Shown one piece after another: positions 56,176 to 64,000 of a stretch of DNA of 64,000 nt; position 1 is the stretch's first letter, and the number at the start of each line of letters is the position of its first letter. Made by a program: the position numbers and the translations under genes. The stretch is from Amorphophallus konjac (lineage: Eukaryota; Streptophyta; Magnoliopsida; Alismatales; Araceae). Location: NCBI GenBank assembly GCA_022559845.1, contig CM040128.1, positions 226,161,643 to 226,225,642 on the forward strand. Reading direction: 5' to 3'. A model generated the notes under the pieces. The model saw only the letters and a program-made list of their open reading frames with translations, was not told where the DNA came from and searched no databases.

Positions 56176-59100
56176 TGTTGTGTGCTCTAATATCACGTGA
56201 TGTGTATGGAAGGCTGATCTAGAGGGGGGGGTGAATAGATCTGCCCCCTTTTTTCGATGATAACAGCGGACTAAAACAAGCCTTCACACAAAGGAGAAAC
56301 CTTGCACGGTAGATGCAATAACAAACATGGAGATAATGCCTAAGCAAACATCGAGCGTAAAACAACCACACAGGCAAACCATAGAGACAATAATTTTCAA
56401 GGTGGTTCAGACTCTACCTAGAGTCCCACGTCCACCCCTCATTCAAATGAGTGAGGCTTCCCTAGTGCAAATGCACTAAACTGCTACCTTACAGTTTGCA
56501 GAGAGATTATCCCCTCTCAAGGAATCACTGCCATACAGTTTGATGGCACACAAGGCCAGACCACAGATCAGAGCACAAGCTCAGTCTGTCTTCCTACTAT
56601 CACAGGTAGGGACGGATCACCACAGATCAGAGAACAAGCTCAGTCTGTCTTCCTACTATCATCGGTAGGGACGGATCATAGTTTTACCAGAGACATAAAC
56701 AAAAGAGAAAAATAGTAACAATGACAAACATATATGAAATGGCAGACTCAGGCAAGATGAAATGGTTCCTGTCTGAAAATTGGAGAGCGCACTTGGCTGC
56801 TTCTAGATGACTGGCTTCCTTTCATAGTGGCTTCTTCCTTGCCACAGGAAGCTTGAAATGGTGCTTCTTCTTCTTGCAGGATGAAGAAGGATGTGGATCA
56901 ACAGCTGCTCTTCTGCTTCTGATCTTTAGAAGATGGCTTCGGCCTCTTCTACTTCTTCTCCTTCTGCTTTCTTCTTTTCTTCCACTCCTGGACGTAGCTC
57001 AGCTTCACTTCACTGTCTGTATACTTCTTTCACTCACTCTCTGAACAGGAGTCGCTCTCGCTCTCTCTTCTCTTCTTCTTCTTTCTCTCATAGCTTCTCT
57101 CTCTGACTGCTCGCTCTTCTCTCTGAAGGTGGCTTCTCTCTCGAATTCTTCTTCTTCTTCTTATCACTCTCTTTTCTTCAGATGGGCTCTTGTTATCTTC
57201 GAAGGCAACAGCTCTTCCTTTTTCAGCTCTTTTTCTCTTTCTCTCTCTACCTTCTTGCTTCAGCCCGTGCTCCCTTGTATATAATATCCTACGCTCCAGA
57301 AAACTTCCTTTTCTGCATGCAGGGTACAAAGCATGTTGCCCTTGTTCTGGTAGCTGGAAATCTAGACTGTCCAGATCCATAGGAACTTCCAGATCCTGAG
57401 AAGAATGGCGACTGATTGGCTCAAGGGAGATAAGGTACGGTGCCATGTCATTGGCCTGCCAATCCTCTTCATGTAGTACACGACGGCTTGAGGCTTTTTC
57501 CTCAAGGCAAAACCCATTTCCAGATGAAACTTTTCCAAGAGTTCTGTGATTGGTCCAGCTGTAAAGATGGGAATTTTCTTCATAAGGGGTCTTCTGAGAG
57601 GTTGCCATGTGGCCTTGGATCACGTGCCAACCATGTGTTCGAAGGCACAATGTTCATTGAGGTGAGTTCGGCTCTATAAACTAGAGTTGACTCGAGAGCT
57701 GAATGGAGTTAGCTCCACTTGAATGATTTACGTGAGCTTGGCTTGAGTTTGGCTATTTTTCAGCCTTAGTGACCTATTTGTCACCCTTAGCCATTTGTCA
57801 CCCTTATTTTCCATTTGTCTGCCTTCATGTTATACTGCGGTAGAGTTGACTCCATTTGGCTTCGGAGTCGGCTCCCCTTCTACCAACTGATTCTTCTTGC
57901 CTTTGTTCTTGCTCTCTTCTTCTTCTCTTGTCTTGGTGTTGTCACCGTTAACATGTATTTTGCACTCCTGCTAAACAGCTTCGAATATGACTAAGGTTGA
58001 ACTTGAGTTATGTGAATTTGACTTGCCTGGAGAAGTTGATTGCTCTGCTGGTAATGCATCCTACTAGACTGCTTCCATGTGCTCCAGAAGACTATTGACT
58101 TCTTGCATGCTATGACTACATATGGCGTACCGCCACAACATAGGTTGTTCAGCTAGCTTGTTCATGCTAGCATACAATATTTGATTCTGCTTGAAGAACA
58201 ACCACAGGCACCACTTGAATTTTGCTGAGCCTTGATGAACTGCTGTTGCCATGGTTGAAGACCCGGAGCTGCTGAACAACATGGACTAGACTTCAGAGAG
58301 AAGATGATGTTGCTTCTGCTCGAACCCATCACTATGAAGGCATTAGAATTGGAGATTAATCCCGTCTCTTAATCTTGAATGAGGTTAATCAGTGTCGTCC
58401 AATGCTTAAGAGAGCTCCAGAATCGAGATGGTGGGGTTAGGAAACCCAAACACAGTTAATTCCAATGAACAATCTTGACCACTCTTCATGTGTCACTGCT
58501 AAGAGCCATTTTTGACCTTTAAGGAGCTATTTGTTACTGTTATCAGCTATTTTCCCCGTTAACGAGCTATTTGTCACCCTTATTCTTCAATAGCCGTCGC
58601 CTTTGTCTTTAGTTATTCTTTCTCCAGCTTCAACGGGACTGGAGTCGACTCCATTGGAAACTAGAGTCAACTCTCCTTCTTCAATTTCACAGCTTTTGTT
58701 CTGTCATCCATTTTTCAGCCTCATGAGCTATTTTTCATCCTTAGGTACCTATTTGTCACCCTTAGCTAAACATTTGTTAGCGATACCTTGCGGTGCTATC
58801 TGCTAGAAGGTGTATCCTTGCTCCATCGACTGCATGTACAGACAGAGTCAACTCCTCTTCTACACATTACCATGCTTTGAGCTCCTTTCAGCCTCATGAG
58901 CTATTTGTCACACGTAGGGACCTATTTTTCACCCTTAACTGGTATTTGTCACCACTATTTGATATTTGTCTGCCTTGATGCCATAGCAGGGGTTCCTTAG
59001 CAGCGTCAGCTCCATTTCAGCATGGAGTCAACTCCATTGCTTACAAGCCTGATCTAAGGACTTCTTCAGCCCATCCTTGAGACATATTAAGATATGGCTG

Positions 59101-59590
59101 CTTCCATGATGAAGTCTCCACTATGCATATGAAATCCATTCCATAAAAACTACATTAATGCTGCATCAACACTACATCATTACTTGAGAAATTGCTTTGG
59201 AGTCGGCTCCAGTTGTACTTGGACTTGACTCCCCTTCTTCAACCTCTTGATTTGCTTGACTAAAAATTGAACATACAGGCTTGCTCAACTAACCAACCAC
59301 ATCAAAGCCTCTAAGATTGAAAGGCTTTCAAAACTTGTCATGCAGGATTTGAGCTTCACAAAATCTTCATTAAATGCCTTCTATCAGCCTATTCTTCAAG
59401 AGTTTACACGCATATAACACTAAAGCACACATAAAGCATGACATTATCAAAGCAACAGGCATGACATTATCAAATCCATGAAATGAACTTATCAAAGAGT
59501 CTATTAATGTGTCATTATGTGTGACATCATCAAAATCACAGATTAATGAGTCATAGTGTATGACATCATTAAAACTACAGGGACACAACA
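56176..59590 (-). repeat. E7 5' LTR (3415 bp)
   Basis: Partner of 47362-50861. It has only two copies of the 59-bp repeat (about 56579 and 56638) against three in the other LTR. U5 module: GGTGG (56401-56405), GACTCT/AGAGTC (56410-56425), CCACC (56432-56436), CTCAT/ATGAG (56438-56451), plus-strand spelling. TATA at about 57277-57288. Confidence 0.93.
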
Positions 59591-59595
59591 AAGGA

Positions 59596-60191
59596 GGATT
59601 TGAAGTTTACACTGATGCATCGGGTATTGGTCTAGGCTGTGTGCTAATGCAATGAGGAGAGGTGATAGCTTATTCCTCTAGATAGCTAAGGAAGCATGAA
59701 GAAAAATATCCTGTTCATGACTTGGAGCTCGGTGCGGTTGTTTTTGCCTTGAAGATCTGGAGATAATATCTACATGGGGAATCTGTTGTAGTATATTCTG
59801 ATCATAAATGTCTGAAGTACTTATTTTCCCAAAAGGAGCTTAATATGAGACAGAGGAGGTGGCTCAAGTATTTAAGGGACTTTGATTTCTCCATTGAGTA
59901 CCATCCTGGAAAGGGGAATGTGGTAGCTGATGCTTTAAATCATAAGCCAATGGCCAGATTGTCAAGTTTGATGCTTCAAGAATGGAGGATGTTGGAGCAA
60001 CTGACAAGGTTGGATCTTAATGTCGAGGGGAAGGAAGATCGGGTTATGATTGCCCATGTTAAGCTTCGTTCAGATTTGCTTGCTGAAATCAAGGAGCTAC
60101 AAGATGATGATCCGTTGCTTGTCGAGATTATGGAAAGTCTGAGTGGTCAACCAGATTTCTTGATGGCCGAAGATGGAAGATTGCTTTTCTG
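59596..60191 (+). pseudogene. G RNase H and linker
   Basis: Resumes RT/RNase H of G after E7 with GFEVYTDASGIGLGCVLMQ, the first catalytic Asp of Ty3 RNase H. LRKHEEKYPVHDLEL, VVVYSDHKCLKYLFSQKEL and RQRRWLKYLRDFDFSIEYHP follow, and GKGNVVADALNHK marks the domain end. It would degrade the RNA strand during reverse transcription. Stops lie near 59653, 59683, 59761 and 60190. The stretch 59845-60192 is open. Confidence 0.9.
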
Positions 60192-61260
60192 AGGGAGAAC
60201 CCGTGTTCTTGATTCTACTGAAGTAAAGAATAAGATCCTTGAAGAAGCCCATCGGTCCAAGTATACTATTCACCCTCGTGCTACAAAGATGTACCAAGAT
60301 TTGAAAAGGACCTTCTGGTGGCCGAACATGAAGAAGGAAGTGGTCAAATTTATGAGCAGATGCTTATTGTGTCAGCAAGTCAAGGCCGAGCATTTTAGGC
60401 CTACTGAGAAGTTGAAGCCTCTCGAAATACCACGATGGAAGTGGGAGAGCATCGGCATGGATTTTATTATGGACTTACCAAGGACTCGCGGCAGCTTTGA
60501 CGCAATTTGGGTGATTGTGGATTGACTGACGAAGTCCGCGTACTTCTTGTCCGTTAAGTCAAAATGGATTATGGATGTATTAACTGCCCTATACATGAAA
60601 GAAGTGGTAAATGTTCCTGTATCTATTGTGACTGACAGAGACCCCAGATTTACTTCCCATTTTTGGAAAAGATTGCAGGCATCCTTAGGAACTCGTTTTA
60701 ATTTTAGTACAACATTTAACCCTCAAACTGATGGACAAATAGAGAGGACCAACCAGATTATTTAAGACCTATTAAGGGCCTACATGATTGACTTCGGAGG
60801 TAGTTGGCATGATCACTTATCTTTAATTGAATTTGCCTATAATAATAGTTACCAGTCCAGCATTCAGATGGCACCATTCGAGGCCTTGTATGAGAGGAGT
60901 TGAAGATCACCTCTATGCTGGGAAGAAATAGGTGAGAAGTAGTGGTTCGGACCAGATCTCATCTCTGAGTCGTCCAAGAATATTCAGATCATCAGAGACT
61001 GTCTGCGAGTGGCTCAGTCTAGACAGAAGAGCTATGCAGATAACCAAAGAAGAGACTTGGAATTTCAGGTCGGTGAGCATGTGTTTCTTAAAGTTTCACC
61101 CATGAGAAGATTCTGAAGATTTGGAATCAAGGGTAAGTTGAGCCTAATATTTGTTGGCCCGTTTGAGATCTTAGAGAGAGTGGGAGAAGTTGCTTATCGG
61201 TTGGTATTGCCACCCCAATTGTCTGGCATTCATAATGTCTTCCATGTGTCGATGTTAAGG
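60192..61260 (+). pseudogene. G integrase (zinc-binding domain and DDE core)
   Basis: The HHCC domain is visible as HRSKYTIHP...WWPNMKKEVVKFMSRCLLCQQVK. The core has WESIGMDFIMDLPRTRGSFD (first Asp), IVTDRDPRFTSHFW (second Asp) and FNPQTDGQIERTNQ (Glu). WHDHLSLIEFAYNNSYQSSI and a GPFEILERVGEVAYRL-type block at about 61160-61200 follow. Stops near 60523, 60763 and 60901 and later shifts break it. It would insert the element cDNA. Confidence 0.9.
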
Positions 61261-61562
61261 AAGTACATATATGACCCCTTACACGTCATCTAGCATGCAG
61301 ATTTAGAATTGAAGGAGGACTTATCCTACGATGAGTAGCCTATCAAGATTTTGGGCTGGAAGCAGCAACAACTCAGAATCAGTCCATACTGATGGTCAAG
61401 GTCTAGTGGAGTAGACGTGGAGTTGAAGAAGCCACGTGGGAATCTGAAGAGGCGATCAAGAAGTAGCATACCAAGTTATTCTAAGGTCAGTATTAGTGGT
61501 TGTCTTTTGCTTCGATAAGTTCGGTGAATTTGGAGGACTAAATTCCTTAAAGTGCGGGAGAG
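61261..61562 (+). pseudogene. G chromodomain-like tail and polypurine tract
   Basis: Frames change several times but remnants remain: HADLELKEDLSYDE, PIKILGWK, then in another frame SRRGVEEATWESEEA. This is the chromatin-targeting tail seen in Tekay/Del-type chromoviruses. A purine-rich AAAGTGCGGGAGAGAG lies at the end, just before the 3' LTR. Confidence 0.75.
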
Positions 61563-61987
61563 AGTAGCAACCAAAATTAAAATAATAGATAAATAAATAG
61601 CTTTCCCAATATACAGAAATTTGAAGAATTTATAAAATTATGAAAAATATATATTCTTTTAGAGGAAGGAATTTCTAGCAAAATTGTCAACCAAGACAAC
61701 CCCAAAAGAAAATTTAATTAGGCCCGAATCAGAGGTTTTTGGCTGAACTCAGAAATAGGATTGATCGGCCCGTAATCGACCGAATTGGACCCCAATTCGA
61801 GCTCAAATGAGCTCAAATCGAACACAAATCCTTGACCCATGTAGGAGGAACATTTTCCCTCACTTTCCCCTCGAAAAAGCTAACCCTACAATTCAAATTT
61901 TGAAGATTGTCAACATTGAATCGGTCCTCTATGATATTCTCGCGGGATTCTCTCCCTCACCCTTCCCGATCGACACCACGACCCTAG
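61563..61987 (+). repeat. G 3' LTR, truncated by E8
   Basis: Matches 41665 to about 42089 of the 5' LTR, then switches at CGACCCTAG to the E8 end TGTTGTGTCC. Any target duplication (possibly CCTAG) would have its second copy beyond the window. Confidence 0.88.
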
Positions 61988-62773
61988 TGTTGTGTCCTTG
62001 GGTTTTGATGATGACGTTTTGATAATGCTAAACTATGAGTCAGTAATGTAACGTTTTAATGATGACGAACTATGACTCATTGGTGTGTCTACATGATTAT
62101 TGATGATGTCAACTAAACACCTTTTATTATGTGAATAGCAAATGTTGTCTCAGGTTCAGCCAACCAAGTCTTAACAGCTCAGCTATATCTCTACGGACTC
62201 AATCATCAGAAGATCAATCTGGTCTGTCTTTCATGTATAACTCAAGTCAACTGATTCTGATGCAAATCCACAAGCAACAAGCATTCAGTCCAGCTTCTGC
62301 ATTCAACCAAGTCAGAATTCCCTACAAAACTCATGTTGTCAGAGTTTCAGAGTTTAGCTTGATGCATGAATAGAAGGTTGCAAGGCCTTCAGTTCAGCAG
62401 AATTATAAAGCCTAAGTTCAGTCCAGAAGGTGATAAGTTCAGTCCAGTTCAACTGCAAAATCTCTTAATCTCTTCACATTTCAGGTTGACTGAACAATGT
62501 GCAAAGTAAGGCAAATTCAGTCAACAGAAGTGTCACACAAGTCCACAGACTTGTCTTTGCAACGGTAGTCAAATATCATAAAGCCTTTGCATTCAAGAAT
62601 CAGATATGAGGAAATCAGTTGAAGCCTCTGCATTCATGTAACAAGACCTAATTAGGCTTAAATCCATCATATCAAGGCCTATTGAAGTCAGTTAGGACCT
62701 TTGGTTATCCTTGAAAAGGATGGAGTTAAATGGTGCAGACCACCAAAGTAGGTATGCTGAAAAAGGGGGAGAT
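61988..62773 (+). repeat. E8: Sirevirus-like LTR head (U3 only)
   Basis: Begins TGTTGTGTCCTTGGGTTTTG, closely resembling the E7 and E5 LTR heads. TGATGACG, ATGAGTCAG and ATGACTCAT words lie within the first 110 bases. From about 62285 to 62530 the word TTCAGTCCAG and variants recur at irregular spacing, a U3-like motif array. No TATA box, primer site or LTR end follows. Instead a polypurine tract and another LTR head appear at 62757-62774. Confidence 0.65.
62757..62773 (+). other. Polypurine tract before E9
   Basis: CTGAAAAAGGGGGAGAT immediately precedes TGTTGAGTCTCCC, the same arrangement as the E5 tract and 3' LTR. Confidence 0.65.
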
Positions 62774-64000
62774 TGTTGAGTCTCCCTAGGTGATTATGAT
62801 GATAACAAAGCCCCGAACTTGTTAACGGTCTCGTGCCGTGTATGCTTGATGAAGAGCGAACACAAGAATGCAATTAAGGATAATCTCCTCATGAACCAAT
62901 GCTCAATGTCCAAGCTTCCAAGATGCTCAGAATAGAGTCAAATGAACTCAAAAGGAATGAAACATGATGGGCATGCATTGCCTTGTCGTATGGATATGTT
63001 TTCTTGGGCTAACAAACCTATTTTACAGGAAATCCAGATTTCGATTGACCAATAGCATCTGGTCGGTCGACCAAAATACACAGAATTTAGAACTCTATAG
63101 AGTTACAGAGTTCGGTTGACCAACGGCCCTAGATCGGTCGACCAATTTTTCCTGAGCTAAACGGTTTGCAGTAGCCCAGCGATCGGTCGACCGACCGATA
63201 GAATTTGATCGACCGAACCCTTCGAAGCCACCAACGTTGACTTTGCATTCTCCAACGTGTTCAAAGTTTCTCTTTTGGACTTTTGAGTCCCAAAGCCTCC
63301 AAATATGCCAGGCAATGTGGGATGCTATTTTTGACCATCTCTTGCCCAACCCAAGTGATATAAAAACATATTTTTGGGCAAGAAACCAAACTGATCTAAG
63401 GAGATCCAAGGGAGGCCATCTAAGGAAGAAAGTGAGCTGTTGCAAGAACCAAAAGCACTGCGTGAACAGTACTCCATCCAACCATTCTTCATCAACATCC
63501 AAGCATTTGAAGATCATTTTGAAGCCAATTAAGTGGAAATCAAGTGGAGAAGCAACATCAGTCCAAGATCTGCATCATTCACTAAGGGGGAGCCTAGATC
63601 TGAAGTTTATATTTCTATTTCCTCTTCTAAATTGCTTTGAGCTTCAAGTCTATATTTTCTTCTAAATCTGTGAACATCAACTGTGTGGTCGGATTGTGCG
63701 GTGTTCACATCTGAGTTGTGTGTGGTTAGATTGTGCGGTATGCACATCCGAGTTTGTTAAGTTTATTGTGACTTGCAGCGTGTGTGTCTAGGAGCTACGT
63801 TTCTAGCACTGCGTTCTGGGGTTCAACTCTGTGTGTGTAGGTGCGTGTGGATTTCAGATCCATAGTGTGTGTGTGTGTGTGCTGCTGGATTTAGGATCCA
63901 AAGTGTTTAGGGTTCGTCCCTGTTACTACTGTGTCAACAGTGTGAGGAGAGTTCTCCTCATGGGGAGGTTGTTCCCCGTGTGTGTTTGGGAGTTACCTCC
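62774..64000 (+). repeat. E9: second Sirevirus-like LTR, right end beyond window
   Basis: Starts TGTTGAGTCTCCCTAGG. U3 has GGTCGACC palindromes at about 63060-63220. TATA box ATATAAAAA is at about 63358-63366. R/U5 has a TG microsatellite (about 63863-63881) and serial hairpins TGGAT/ATCCA (63848-63862 and 63886-63900), GAGGAG/CTCCTC (63944-63959) and GGGGA/TCCCC (63962-63977). The LTR end and U5 module are not reached. If 62757-62773 is a true tract this is a 3' LTR. Confidence 0.7.
63358..63366 (+). promoter_or_regulatory. TATA box of E9 LTR
   Basis: ATATAAAAA, between the palindrome-bearing U3 and the hairpin-bearing leader. Confidence 0.55.

Larger units (their letters stand above)
47362..59590 (-). 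mobile_element. E7: Gag-only Sirevirus-like LTR retrotransposon, minus strand, 12.2 kb
   Basis: Two LTRs (3500 and 3415 bases) with minus-strand ends TGTTGTGTCCC...GCACACAACA and target duplication AAGGA (47357-47361 and 59591-59595). It interrupts the RT/RNase H of G between LALPSGEG and GFEVYTDAS. The minus orientation follows from the primer site, the purine tract (50862-50877), the TATA boxes and the Gag frames. The 5.3-kb internal region encodes only Gag. It is the same design as E5 but clearly a different family. Confidence 0.95.
41665..61987 (+). mobile_element. G: decayed Ty3 chromovirus, interrupted by E7 and E8
   Basis: Order: 5' LTR (41665-44667), iMet-like primer site, gag, protease, RT, [E7 at 47362-59590 with its duplicated AAGGA], RNase H, integrase, chromodomain-like tail, purine tract, 3' LTR (61563-61987, cut by E8). 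Without E7 the internal region is about 4.7 kb. Many in-frame stops occur throughout, so it is old. The 3-kb LTR, domain order and the GVEEATWES-type tail suggest the Tekay/Del chromovirus branch. Confidence 0.9.

Noticed and set aside
63863..63881. TG microsatellite as a regulatory Z-DNA element
   Set aside because: It is a short dinucleotide run inside a TGTGTG-rich leader, with nothing to indicate a function.
1..64000. Host protein-coding genes, tRNA or rRNA genes
   Set aside because: I looked on both strands for spliced-gene-like conserved domains and tRNA-like cloverleafs. Everything recognisable belongs to retroelements. A small unconserved host exon could be missed by eye.

Overview
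The window is plant nuclear DNA, almost certainly from an angiosperm with a repeat-rich genome. It consists of nested LTR retrotransposons. I found no host gene, rRNA, tRNA or CRISPR. The plant assignment rests on initiator-Met primer sites (TGGTATCAGAGC), chromovirus pol with a chromodomain-like tail, Sirevirus-like GGGGGAG polypurine tracts and UBN2-type Gag. The species cannot be read from it. Element names E1-E9, A, B and G are mine.

Layout. (1) 1-3547: 3' end of a Ty3 chromovirus (E1, integrase plus chromodomain) and its LTR. (2) 3548-6500: a minus-strand piece of a related pol-less element, tail to tail with E1. (3) 6501-36522: a tandem of the same pol-less family (internal A - LTR A - internal B - LTR B). 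It is interrupted by E3 (minus strand, 6867-17901, 5-bp target duplication GTGAG, non-autonomous, non-Met primer site) and E5 (plus strand, 24213-36232, duplication CCCCA). (4) 36523-41664: E6, an LTR tail plus a decayed Gag-only element. (5) 41665-61987: G, a decayed Ty3 chromovirus with Gag, protease, RT, RNase H and integrase. It is split inside RT/RNase H by E7 (minus strand, 47362-59590, duplication AAGGA). Its 3' LTR is cut just before the TATA box by E8. (6) 61988-64000: a Sirevirus-like LTR head (E8), then a polypurine tract and a second LTR (E9) running off the window.

How the parts relate. E5, E6 and E7 form one lineage of Copia/Sirevirus-like elements without pol. Each encodes UBN2-like Gag, a long coiled coil and CCHC knuckles, and stops at a GPKxxWVP-like motif that in full-length relatives lies near the border with pol. 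A long non-coding tail with repeated GGGGGAG tracts follows. They would depend on proteins supplied by an autonomous relative, and no Copia pol is present here. A, B and the minus piece stand in a similar relation to E1.

The strongest candidate for something undescribed is RNA and DNA architecture shared by E5, E6 and E7. Their U5 carries a two-hairpin module: one hairpin, then an invariant GGTGG...CCACC clamp enclosing a second hairpin. The stem sequences differ completely while pairing is kept. Serial small hairpins occur in the R/U5 of E5, E6 and E9. Two further hairpins follow gag. E5 also has about 70 spaced copies of AAGTCTRTACA in its U3. These patterns were read by eye; no alignment, folding or database search was run.
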